Source: Taklimakanibacter albus (GTDB lineage Bacteria; Pseudomonadota; Alphaproteobacteria; Rhizobiales; Aestuariivirgaceae). Taken from it: 64,000 bases of DNA. Made by a program: the position numbers and the translations under genes. The notes beneath the pieces were generated by a model. It saw only the letters and a list, made by a program, of their open reading frames with translations, made no database searches and was not told the DNA's origin. This document shows positions 18,873 through 26,532 of this stretch, piece after piece. Numbering within the stretch: the stretch's first letter is position 1; the number at the start of each line of letters is the position of its first letter. Where the stretch lies: assembly GCF_016595235.1 (NCBI RefSeq), contig NZ_JAENHL010000007.1, forward strand, positions 434,001 to 498,000. Direction: 5' to 3'.

Positions 18873-19865
18873 TCAGCCGCGCCGGAGATAATGCGGCCTG
18901 AGCTCCTGCGCATTGTCGCGCACATAGGCGACGATGCGCCGGCGTTTCTCCTGTCCGCGCGCGCCTTCGCCACCCGCGGCCTGACCGCGATCGACGAGAT
19001 CGGGCATCACCTGGATGACATGGTCGTAGATCGAGCGCCAGGTCTGCTTGACCGCGTCGCGTGAAACCGCGAGCGTGCCGGCGATCTCCTCGTCGGTGAG
19101 GCCGTCGATGGCGCGCAACAGCATGCGTTGCTCGCCGGCGGTGAACCGGAAGCGCGGCTCAAGATAAGTGAAGACGGCCGAGACCGGCGTCGAGGGCGGC
19201 GTGTCGGCGGCCATCTCGCGCTGGAAATAATACACCGCCCGCTTCGACGAGGCGCCGTGAGGTATGGGCTCCGACGGCGGCTCGGCGTCGAGATCGAGCT
19301 CGCGATAGAGCCGGAAGCCGGCGCTGAGCGCCATCTGCTCATACATCGCGCCCGCTTCGACGATCATCGAATTGAGATTGTAGCCGCGATGAATCGACAG
19401 ATAGAACGGGAAGAACACCGTCATGATGCGGCGGCCTTCGGGCGAGGTGAAGTCCATCGGCGTCTGGATGTAGTCGAGCATCACCAGATCGAGACCGCGG
19501 CTGAGATTGCCCTGAGCCTGCTGCGCGCGGTCGAGAAACACGTCGCTGCCGCCGTCAAGACAGCGCCTGAGCAGCCAGTTGGTGAGGCACGGCCAGGGCT
19601 TGGCGAGATAAGTCCGCTGGAATTCCGACGCTACGAACGCCGACAGCGTCGCCGCAACGACGGCACTTTCTCCCGTAACATCATGATCTTCGATGAGACC
19701 ACCGATAAGCCGCTCTTCATCGAGCAGATCGTCGATGACCTGGGCGAGTGACCTGTCGAGCCGCTCATCAAGCTGCGTGACTTTGCGCATCAGGCGCGCG
19801 CAGGCCGCCCCGTCTCCGGGTAAAAGCGTGCGCGGCCGCAAGGCACGGGCGTGCTGTGTGCTCAA
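18873..19865 (-). CDS. LuxR-type HTH protein of unknown function
   Basis: This 330-residue protein has a C-terminal LuxR/sigma-region-4-like helix-turn-helix (about 240-285, FTAGEQRMLLRAIDGLTDEEIAGTL then VSRDAVKQTWRSIYDH). A long N-terminal region carries no domain I recognise; segments such as LIEDHDVTGESAVVAATLSAF and VMLDYIQTPMDFTSPEGRR look like a folded sensor. It is probably a DNA-binding regulator with a private sensory domain. Its stop codon directly abuts the choX stop (18872/18873). Confidence 0.7.
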   Translation of the reverse strand: MSTQHARALRPRTLLPGDGAACARLMRKVTQLDERLDRSLAQVIDDLLDEERLIGGLIEDHDVTGESAVVAATLSAFVASEFQRTYLAKPWPCLTNWLLRRCLDGGSDVFLDRAQQAQGNLSRGLDLVMLDYIQTPMDFTSPEGRRIMTVFFPFYLSIHRGYNLNSMIVEAGAMYEQMALSAGFRLYRELDLDAEPPSEPIPHGASSKRAVYYFQREMAADTPPSTPVSAVFTYLEPRFRFTAGEQRMLLRAIDGLTDEEIAGTLAVSRDAVKQTWRSIYDHVIQVMPDLVDRGQAAGGEGARGQEKRRRIVAYVRDNAQELRPHYLRRG

Positions 19866-20012
19866 GGCTTACCCCCTCTTCTTCCGATCCTCGCGCCACG
19901 CGCCCTCTGTCAAGCCACGCTATGCAACTGCCTCATGTCCCATCAGCCCCAAGGCTATTGGGATAAGCCGCTGCTACGCCTATAAGGGAAACTCCATTCC
20001 CCGAAAGGTCCC

Positions 20013-21209
20013 ATGTCAGATCGCCTCGCGTCATCGGCCGCGCGCCGCCCGCCTTTTTTGATTCTGGTCACGGTCAGCGCCATCGGACCCTTGGCGCTCA
20101 ATATCTTCATGCCTTCGATGCCGGGTCTGCAGGCGACTTTCGGCGTCCCCTACGGCACGGTACAGCTGACGCTTACGCTGTATCTGATTGGTCTTGCCGT
20201 CTGCCAGCTCTTCTACGGTCCGCTGTCGGACCGCTATGGCCGGCGCCCGCTTCTGCTCGCGGGGCTTGCCTTGTTCGTCATCGCCAGCATCGCTTCGGCG
20301 CTCGCCACGACGATCGAGACGCTGATCGCCGCACGCCTGGTGCAGGCGCTGGGCGGCGCTTCCGGCATCGTCCTGTCGCGCGCCATCGTGCGCGATCTCT
20401 ATCAGGGCGAAAAGGCCGCGAGCGTGCTCGGCTACATCACCATGGCCTGGGTGCTGGCGCCGATGATCGCGCCGGCGATCGGTGGTTATCTCGATCAGCT
20501 GTGGGGCTTCCGCTCGAGCTTTGTGCTTCTGGCCCTCATCGGCGCACTGACTCTCGCCGTCGCCTGGTTCACCTTGCATGAGACGAATATCAATCGCCGC
20601 ACCGACGGCCGTCTGTGGCAAAGTGCACATTACGGAAGGATCTTCGCGTCAGGCCAATTCCGCGGCTATGCCACGTCGCTCGCTTTCGCCAGCGCCGTGT
20701 TCTTTACCTTCCTCGCTTTCGCGCCGTTTCTCACCGTCAACATCATGGGCCGCTCGGCCATGGAATATGCTTTGTGGTTCATCCCGGTCTCGGTCGGCTA
20801 CATGATCGGCAACTATTGCTCGGGGCGCTATTCCGAACGCATCGGCAACGATCAGATGGTGCTGATCGGCAACAGCCTGACCTTTGCCGGAGCCACGCTG
20901 TGCCTGGTCCTGGCTCTGATGGGCTTCCTGACTCCAGCTGCGATCTTCCTGCCGATGCTGCTCTGCGCCCTTGGCAATGGCCTCACCATCCCCAATGGCA
21001 CCGTTCGCGCCATCAGCATCGATCCGCGGCTCTTCGGCACCGCCGCCGGCCTTCTCGGCTTCCTGCAAATGGGGGTGAGCGCCGTGATCTCGCAAGGTGT
21101 TGGATCGGCGCAGGATCACCATTTCATGATCGGCTATTGGGTGTTGGCCATCTGCGCAGGGCTCAGCGCGCTGGCGCATCTCGCCATGCTGGCGAAAGCG
21201 CGGCGCTAG
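20013..21209 (+). CDS. MFS drug-resistance transporter, Bcr/CflA family
   Basis: This 398-residue protein has twelve predicted membrane spans. Bcr/CflA features are present: LALNIFMPSMPGLQATFG in the first span region, YGPLSDRYGRRPLLLAGL (motif A), and ALGGASGIVLSRAIVRDLY (about 105-123). It is a proton-driven exporter; in relatives the substrates include bicyclomycin and sulfonamides, but the substrate here is unknown. An RBS-like CGAAAGG precedes the ATG. The small membrane gene at 21245 follows after 35 bp. Confidence 0.9.
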   Translation: MSDRLASSAARRPPFLILVTVSAIGPLALNIFMPSMPGLQATFGVPYGTVQLTLTLYLIGLAVCQLFYGPLSDRYGRRPLLLAGLALFVIASIASALATTIETLIAARLVQALGGASGIVLSRAIVRDLYQGEKAASVLGYITMAWVLAPMIAPAIGGYLDQLWGFRSSFVLLALIGALTLAVAWFTLHETNINRRTDGRLWQSAHYGRIFASGQFRGYATSLAFASAVFFTFLAFAPFLTVNIMGRSAMEYALWFIPVSVGYMIGNYCSGRYSERIGNDQMVLIGNSLTFAGATLCLVLALMGFLTPAAIFLPMLLCALGNGLTIPNGTVRAISIDPRLFGTAAGLLGFLQMGVSAVISQGVGSAQDHHFMIGYWVLAICAGLSALAHLAMLAKARR

Positions 21210-21244
21210 CTGATTCCTTAAGGCGAACCTGCTATGATCGCGCC

Positions 21245-21607
21245 ATGATCGAGGTGCTGGTCGCCTATACGCTGTACATCATCATCATGGCCATCCCGTT
21301 CCTGGTGATCGCCGCGATCGCCGGTATATTTCTTGCCGGCATCGCCGCAACCGTGACGGGTGTCTCCGGTGGCCGGTCACCCAAGGCGCTGCTCGGGCTG
21401 ATCATGCTGGTAGCGAGCAGCTCCACGGCGACAATGATAACCTACTGGGCCACGACGCCCCCCGCCGATGCCAGCACCATGGGTCCCCATAACATCGTCT
21501 ACAAGACATATCAGGAGATGCGGGCGCAGTTTCAGGCTCTGCGGTGGCTGCATGACGGGACTTTCGAGCGGGACACCGGGCAGCAACAGCCCCCTGGCGG
21601 ACAATAG
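21245..21607 (+). CDS. Small membrane protein of unknown function
   Basis: The start at 21245 (MIEVLVAYTLYIIIM) gives 120 residues; the same frame is open far upstream inside the MFS gene, but only this part looks like a protein. Two long hydrophobic stretches (about 3-38 and 48-68) are followed by a polar tail rich in Gln and Gly. I do not recognise the family. It converges on rlmJ with a 3-bp gap between stop codons. Confidence 0.55.
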   Translation: MIEVLVAYTLYIIIMAIPFLVIAAIAGIFLAGIAATVTGVSGGRSPKALLGLIMLVASSSTATMITYWATTPPADASTMGPHNIVYKTYQEMRAQFQALRWLHDGTFERDTGQQQPPGGQ

Positions 21608-21610
21608 CTT

Positions 21611-22480
21611 CTAGATCTCGGCACCAAGCCAATCGAGCGACCAGGCAGCGCCGTCGCTTTGCCTGAGGCGTTCGCACAGAGCGGGCCCGATAGCCGCAAG
21701 CTCATCCGCCAAGGGCCAGGGCGGATTGATGAGAATGAGGCCAGAGCCGGCGAGCCCACCCTCGGGCACGGCCTTGCGCACCAGAAGCTCGATCTTCAGC
21801 GTCTTCGGGATGGCGAGCGCCTGCGCCTCCTTGGCGATCACTTCGGACAAGCCGTCACCGGTCACCGGATACCACAAGGCGAAAGCGCCCGTTGCAAAGC
21901 GGCGATAGCCATCGCGCAGCATCTGCACGGCGCGGCGCGCTTCGTCCTCGCGCTCATAGGACGGATCGATCAGGATGAAGCCACGCCGCTCGGGCGGCGG
22001 CAGATGCGCCTTGACCGCGATCGCGGCGTCCCCTTCGACGAGCACCACCCGCCTGTCACGCTGGGCGAACTCCGCGAGCTTCCCGTGATCATCCGGATGC
22101 AGCTCATTGAGGATGACACGATCGTTCTGACGCAAGACATCGAGCGCGAAGCCCGGCGATCCCGGATAATGGGAGAGCGGCTGCCCCGTCGCATTGACCG
22201 ATGCGATCACGTGGCGCCATGGCGCGATCAAGGCCTCGGCTTCGGCTGCCAAGGGCACGGCCTTGCCGGAAGGGTCATAGAACCGCCCCACCCCATCCTG
22301 CCACTCGAGCGTCTTCAGCGCCTCATCGCCCCACAACGCATAGAGGCCGGTGCCGGCATGCGCGTCGAGAAACAGAAACGGCTTGTCCTTTTTCTGAAGA
22401 TGCAAAAAGGCCCGCAGCATCACGATGTGCTTGAGGACATCGGCATGATTGCCGGCATGATAGACGTGGCGGTAGTTCAT
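21611..22480 (-). CDS. rlmJ: 23S rRNA (adenine(2030)-N6)-methyltransferase RlmJ
   Basis: I place the start at 22480 (MNYRHVYHAGNHADVLKH), the conserved RlmJ N-terminus; the frame extends upstream without homologous sequence. The 289-residue enzyme methylates A2030 of 23S rRNA using S-adenosylmethionine. Visible features are LDAHAGTGLYAL (SAM-binding region), ILNELHPDD, and the family segment GYRRFATGAFALWYPV. The catalytic tetrapeptide reads DPSY (IDPSYERE) where many members have DPPY/F, a tolerated variation in this position that deserves a check. Confidence 0.92.
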   Translation of the reverse strand: MNYRHVYHAGNHADVLKHIVMLRAFLHLQKKDKPFLFLDAHAGTGLYALWGDEALKTLEWQDGVGRFYDPSGKAVPLAAEAEALIAPWRHVIASVNATGQPLSHYPGSPGFALDVLRQNDRVILNELHPDDHGKLAEFAQRDRRVVLVEGDAAIAVKAHLPPPERRGFILIDPSYEREDEARRAVQMLRDGYRRFATGAFALWYPVTGDGLSEVIAKEAQALAIPKTLKIELLVRKAVPEGGLAGSGLILINPPWPLADELAAIGPALCERLRQSDGAAWSLDWLGAEI

Positions 22481-22547
22481 AGATGCGTCTTCTAGGCGGG
22501 CCGGTGCAAATAAGCTAGCTTCCGGGCCAACAATCACAAGGTGATTC

Positions 22548-24125
22548 ATGACGAAGTGGTTCACGCGCCGAAAGGCCATCGGCGCGGCAGGTCTCGCGGC
22601 GGCCGCCGCCTGGATCGGCAACGAAGCCTATGGGCTGGCCTCCGCTCCGTTAGCTCCCAAGGACTGCGGCCCCCTCGTCCCGGACAATGCCCTGACCATG
22701 CCGCCGGAGGCGACGAGCCTGCCCTGGTCGCAGCGCGCCGGCACCGTCAACGATGTGAGCTGTCTTTCGCGCACCCCGGTCAAGGGTGTCGTGGCGGTAA
22801 AAACTGAAAAGGACATCGCCGATGCCTTGGCCTATGCCCGCGACCAGGGCTTGAAGGTCTCGATGGCGGGAGCGCTTCATTCGATGGGCGGGCATGCTTT
22901 CGCGCGCGACGGCGTCGTCCTCGACATGACCGGCTTCAACGCCGTGACCGTCAACGCGGAAGCGCGCACCATGACGGTGCAGAGCGGCGCGCGCTGGCAC
23001 GATATCCAGAACATCCTCCATCCGCGCTTCGCCGTGAAGGCGATGCAATCCTCGGATGTCTTCACGGTCGGCGGCTCGATCTCCGTCAACGCCCACGGCA
23101 TGGACCATCAGGTCGGCGCCGTCGAGCGCACGTTGCGCCGTTTGCGTATCATGCTGGCCGATGGCTCGATCGTCACCGTCAGCCGCAGCGAGAACTCCGA
23201 TCTCTATCGCCATATCGTCGGCGGCTACGGCCTGTTCGGCGTCATTCTCGAGGCCGAGATCGAGATCGCCGACAATGTCGTCTATGAATCGCGCCGGCGG
23301 CTGATCGACATCGCCGATTTCCCCAAGATCTTCGCCGAGGAGATCGCCGCCGAACCGGACATCGGTCTGTTCTACGGCCATCTCTCGACGGCGCCGGGAA
23401 GCTTCCTGCGCGAAATGCTCCTTTATACTTATCACCGCCAGGACCTGCCGGACGTGAAGCTGCCACCGCTGGCGGATGTGAGCTCCGCCGGGCTGCGCCG
23501 CCTCGTCTTCAACCTGTCGAAGCAGGGCAGCCTTTTTGCCGAAGCCAAGTGGTATGCGGAGAAGGAGCTCGAGCATAAATTCGAATCCTGCACGGTGAGC
23601 GAGATCGCCGGCCGGACCGGCGAGGCCTGCCTCGTGTCGCGCAACGAGCCGATGCATGACTCGGTGCCCTATCTCTTCAACAACCTGAACTATGAGACCG
23701 ACATTCTGCACGAATATTTCGTGCCCCGGACCAATCTCCTCTCTTTCATCGACCGGATGCGCGCCCTCATGCAGAAGAACGGCACCTTGCTTCTCAACGC
23801 CTCGGTGCGCGTCGTGCACAAAGAGGAGATCGCTCTCAACTACGCGCCGGAAGAGGCATTCTCGGTCGTGCTCTATGTCAACCAGACGGTGGACGAGGCC
23901 GGTATCGAGAAGATGCGTGGCCTGACCCGCGATCTGGTCGACCTGGCGCATCTGTCGGGCGGCCGTTTCTTCCTGCCCTATCAGCGCCATTACGACGCGA
24001 TGCAGCTGAAGCGCGCTTATCCGATGATCAGTGACTTCTTCGCCGCCAAGAAACGTTTTGACCCACGGCAGCTGTTCAGTAACGGTTTCTATGAGGCCTA
24101 TGCGGCGGAGTTTCCCGGTTATTGA
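22548..24125 (+). CDS. Secreted FAD-binding oxidoreductase (FAD_binding_4, aldonolactone-oxidase-like)
   Basis: This 525-residue protein has a basic N-terminus and hydrophobic stretch (MTKWFTRRKAIGAAGLAAAAA) that looks like a signal peptide or anchor, with RRKAIG resembling a weak Tat motif. The FAD-binding PP-loop domain (about 75-260) shows VSMAGALHSMGGHAFARDG, VQSGARWHDIQNIL, and VGGSISVNAHGMDHQVGAV. A C-terminal cap domain ends FDPRQLFSNGFYEAY. Relatives include aldonolactone and cytokinin oxidases; the substrate here is unknown. Its 3' end overlaps the convergent membrane gene by 7 bp. Confidence 0.85.
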   Translation: MTKWFTRRKAIGAAGLAAAAAWIGNEAYGLASAPLAPKDCGPLVPDNALTMPPEATSLPWSQRAGTVNDVSCLSRTPVKGVVAVKTEKDIADALAYARDQGLKVSMAGALHSMGGHAFARDGVVLDMTGFNAVTVNAEARTMTVQSGARWHDIQNILHPRFAVKAMQSSDVFTVGGSISVNAHGMDHQVGAVERTLRRLRIMLADGSIVTVSRSENSDLYRHIVGGYGLFGVILEAEIEIADNVVYESRRRLIDIADFPKIFAEEIAAEPDIGLFYGHLSTAPGSFLREMLLYTYHRQDLPDVKLPPLADVSSAGLRRLVFNLSKQGSLFAEAKWYAEKELEHKFESCTVSEIAGRTGEACLVSRNEPMHDSVPYLFNNLNYETDILHEYFVPRTNLLSFIDRMRALMQKNGTLLLNASVRVVHKEEIALNYAPEEAFSVVLYVNQTVDEAGIEKMRGLTRDLVDLAHLSGGRFFLPYQRHYDAMQLKRAYPMISDFFAAKKRFDPRQLFSNGFYEAYAAEFPGY

Positions 24126-24538
24126 CCTTCCGCGCGCAGCAAGGGCCGCGCCATGAACCAGCAGACGAGCGCCGCCACGATCGAGGGCGGCAGGAACACC
24201 CGCCCCATATTGTACAACGCGCTCACATAATCGGCTCGCGACAGATCCATATCCGCCGTGAGGACGAAAAACAGCGCGTTGCTCACCAGCGCCGCGACGA
24301 TAGGCACCGGCCATGACCGCAATGCGAGCCAGAGGCCGGCAAAGGCGACGATCAATCCGCTGCTCAGCGCCAGGATCATGCCCTCGCCATAGGATCCGGT
24401 GACGAACGGCACAGGCGACCGCAAGGAGAAGGCAGCGCCCATGCTCATCCAGGAGACGACGCCGCCGACCGGAGGGCCGACGACGACGAAGATCGCCGTC
24501 ACCAGAAGAACGCGCCAGACACGATTTTGAAACAACAT
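24119..24538 (-). CDS. Membrane protein of unknown function
   Basis: This 139-residue protein has about four hydrophobic spans (roughly 8-30, 52-70, 75-95, 112-130) and short loops. I do not recognise the family. It is convergent with the FAD oxidoreductase gene, sharing 7 bp, and its start is only 37 bp from the stop of the small gene at 24576. It may therefore be transcribed together with the three genes above it on the minus strand. Confidence 0.6.
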   Translation of the reverse strand: MLFQNRVWRVLLVTAIFVVVGPPVGGVVSWMSMGAAFSLRSPVPFVTGSYGEGMILALSSGLIVAFAGLWLALRSWPVPIVAALVSNALFFVLTADMDLSRADYVSALYNMGRVFLPPSIVAALVCWFMARPLLRAEGQ

Positions 24539-24575
24539 GGCGGCGAGTTTAAGAGCCCGCCCGTGGAAGGGAGAA

Positions 24576-24887
24576 TCAAGTCTTCGCGAACAATTCGCGG
24601 CACGACATCACAATTCGGGCATCGATCACGAGCAGCGCCCCGGCGCCATAGAGCCGACCGGCGAAGCCCGCTTCCGGCGACCGCGTCACCGCGATGCTCT
24701 GGCCGAATGCCTCGAAGGAGCCATGCGCCTGCGCCACCGTTTCGAGCGCATGGCCGGGAGCGAAGACCGCGAGCGGCGTGCCGGGCGGCATGGCAAAGGC
24801 AAGTCCGGCCAGGATCGCCGTCCAGGCCGCGAGCACGATCACTGCGCCGGCGGCGAAACGCAAGAGCCGGTCAATAATCATAGACAT
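24576..24887 (-). CDS. Small membrane-anchored protein of unknown function
   Basis: The start is at 24887 (MSMIIDRLLRFAAG), giving 103 residues; 24881 is an alternative. One strong membrane span (about 10-32) is followed by an exported or cytoplasmic domain of about 70 residues (TPLAVFAPGHALETVAQAHG, AGRLYGAGALLVIDARIVMSC). The start overlaps the end of the preceding 370-residue gene by 17 bp, so the two are translationally coupled. No family is recognised. Confidence 0.6.
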   Translation of the reverse strand: MSMIIDRLLRFAAGAVIVLAAWTAILAGLAFAMPPGTPLAVFAPGHALETVAQAHGSFEAFGQSIAVTRSPEAGFAGRLYGAGALLVIDARIVMSCRELFAKT

Positions 24888-25983
24888 GCTCGAGCTGCGC
24901 TCCGCTCGGGCCGAGCTTGCGCACGACATCGAGCAGCAGCGCCACCGGCACCGAGAGACCGACACGTTTACCTCCTGCTCCTGCGAGATTTTGCGTCTCG
25001 AACAAGACGGGCGGCATGTCCTCGGGCGGCGCCCAATCCTCGGGCACGGTCAGCGAGATCAGGATGTTGCTGTTGCCGCCAATCTCCAGGAAGCTGGCAT
25101 TGGTGGCGCCGAGCTTCTGCACGATCTCGGTGAAGGGCTGGTAGCGCGGCAGCTTGACGAGCTGGCTCCCGTCGCGGAACGACTCGACGAGCGTGATGCG
25201 CCGGTCGATCGGCGCGGTGTCGACCGGCACGCCCCGCATCAGAGCATAGATTTCGAGCTGGGCGGGCGCATAGACCGTCTCGGTGCCGCCGCGGATCAGC
25301 CAGCCATAGCCGGTCTTGACGCCGAGCTCGGCCGAGATCGCAAAACGCCGCTCGGCCTTGCGCACCGGGCCTGGCCCCGCGAACGGTACATTGTTCCAGA
25401 GCTCCGACAAGCGTTCGGCAAAGGCAAAATCATACCAGGGCACGGTATTGAGCCACTGGCCGTAATCATAGGCGTATTTGCGCGCGAACATGTCTTCGGC
25501 AGTGGGCGGTATCGGCGCGAAGAGCTCGCTCAACCTCCCGATCGTATTCTCATAGATGCCCTTGACGACATATTCGACCGTGTGACTGATGCCGATCACA
25601 TAGATCATCAGATGCGTGCCGGCATTGAAGTCGTAGCGCGGCGCGACCAGCCGGTTGACGGCGCAATAGCTGGTCCAGAACTCGGCCGCCGAGCGGAAAT
25701 AGCTGAAGCCGCTCGGATAGTATTTCTCGATGTAATCGGCGAAATCCTGCGACGTGTAGACGATGTACCATTCCGGGAAGGTCAGGTAGGACTTTTCCTC
25801 GGGAAAGCGGTAGCCCACCAGGTCGTCGAGCTTGGCACGCGTCTCGGGTTCGATGACCGGCATCGTCACATTGCTGCCGCCGTCGGACGTCCCCTGACAG
25901 CCGACGCCGATATAGACGACCGGCGCCGCCAGGAGAATCGCCAGCGCCAGAAGTATCCGTTTGGTCTTACGCAGTTTCGCCAT
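24871..25983 (-). CDS. Conserved-looking hypothetical protein with N-terminal anchor (370 aa)
   Basis: The start at 25983 (MAKLRKTKRILLALAIL) gives 370 residues with an N-terminal signal anchor (about 8-27) and a Cys just after it (VGCQGTS), not in a clean lipobox. The body has distinctive aromatic-rich segments: LTFPEWYIVYTSQDFADYIE, GFSYFRSAAEFWTSYCAV, and AYDYGQWLNTVPWYDFAF. A C-terminal hydrophobic stretch follows (GLSVPVALLLDVVRKLG). I do not recognise a characterised family. It overlaps the DUF4383-like gene upstream by 17 bp and the small gene downstream by 17 bp, so the three act as one translational unit. Confidence 0.7.
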   Translation of the reverse strand: MAKLRKTKRILLALAILLAAPVVYIGVGCQGTSDGGSNVTMPVIEPETRAKLDDLVGYRFPEEKSYLTFPEWYIVYTSQDFADYIEKYYPSGFSYFRSAAEFWTSYCAVNRLVAPRYDFNAGTHLMIYVIGISHTVEYVVKGIYENTIGRLSELFAPIPPTAEDMFARKYAYDYGQWLNTVPWYDFAFAERLSELWNNVPFAGPGPVRKAERRFAISAELGVKTGYGWLIRGGTETVYAPAQLEIYALMRGVPVDTAPIDRRITLVESFRDGSQLVKLPRYQPFTEIVQKLGATNASFLEIGGNSNILISLTVPEDWAPPEDMPPVLFETQNLAGAGGKRVGLSVPVALLLDVVRKLGPSGAQLEHVYDY

Positions 25984-26383
25984 GACGTTTCGACAATACA
26001 AAACCCGCATAGGCGGCGAAACCGCCAATCGCCAGATGCGGCAGATTGGCCATGATGCGCGTCATCAGATCGAGATCAAGCATACCATTGATGAAGATGC
26101 CGAAATCGAGATAGCCGCTGCCGGTGAAGAGCCCCAGCACGCCGTCGAGGAAATAGAGGGTGCCAAACAGCTTGAAGTAGTTGACGGTCGCCCGGGTCGA
26201 GATCAAAGCGGCGATGCCGGCCCACAGGCCCGAGAAGAGATGCAGCGCATCGTCATAGAGGTCGAGCTTGAACAGCCCGAACATCATGCCGTTGGCATCC
26301 TTGAATTGCGGTACATAACTCATCGCCGCCACGATCACGAACAGCGCGAAATAGGCAAAACCGAGCTTGCGGATCAGTGACAT
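25967..26383 (-). CDS. Four-span membrane protein, DUF4383-like
   Basis: This 138-residue protein has four predicted membrane spans (about 5-23, 43-62, 70-92, 108-130). The arrangement and sequence (LDLYDDALHLFSGLWAGIAAL, GTLYFLDGVLGLF, NLPHLAIGGFAAYAGFVLSK) resemble the DUF4383 family of small membrane proteins of unknown role. The internal His residues in the second and fourth spans are a common feature of that family. It is the first gene of a three-gene overlapping cluster and diverges from uvrB across about 150 bp. Confidence 0.7.
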   Translation of the reverse strand: MSLIRKLGFAYFALFVIVAAMSYVPQFKDANGMMFGLFKLDLYDDALHLFSGLWAGIAALISTRATVNYFKLFGTLYFLDGVLGLFTGSGYLDFGIFINGMLDLDLMTRIMANLPHLAIGGFAAYAGFVLSKRHGETA

Positions 26384-26435
26384 GGCCGGAGCCCCCTTTC
26401 CCGAATCGGCCGCAGCTTAGCCCGTCGGCGACAGC

Positions 26436-26450
26436 TTGTCCCGAGGACAA
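26436..26450. promoter_or_regulatory. Short palindrome between the DUF4383-like gene and uvrB
   Basis: TTGTCC (26436-26441) and GGACAA (26445-26450) form a perfect 6-bp dyad with a 3-bp centre in the divergent promoter region. It could be an operator for either gene. It does not match the alphaproteobacterial LexA box (GTTC-N7-GTTC), which one would expect for uvrB. Confidence 0.3.
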
Positions 26451-26532
26451 CCCGCTGCTGCCATAATGCTGTCAGCAATCGCCACAGCCCACCCTTCCGG
26501 CTTGGCCCCGGCCATCCTATATTACCCCCATC

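Noticed and set aside
22650-24314. A 554-codon open frame opposite the FAD oxidoreductase
   Set aside because: Antisense shadow with biased composition; the plus-strand protein has clear domain motifs.
26436-26450. Palindrome upstream of uvrB as a LexA box
   Set aside because: It does not match GTTC-N7-GTTC or its palindromic variants; kept only as a weak unassigned dyad.
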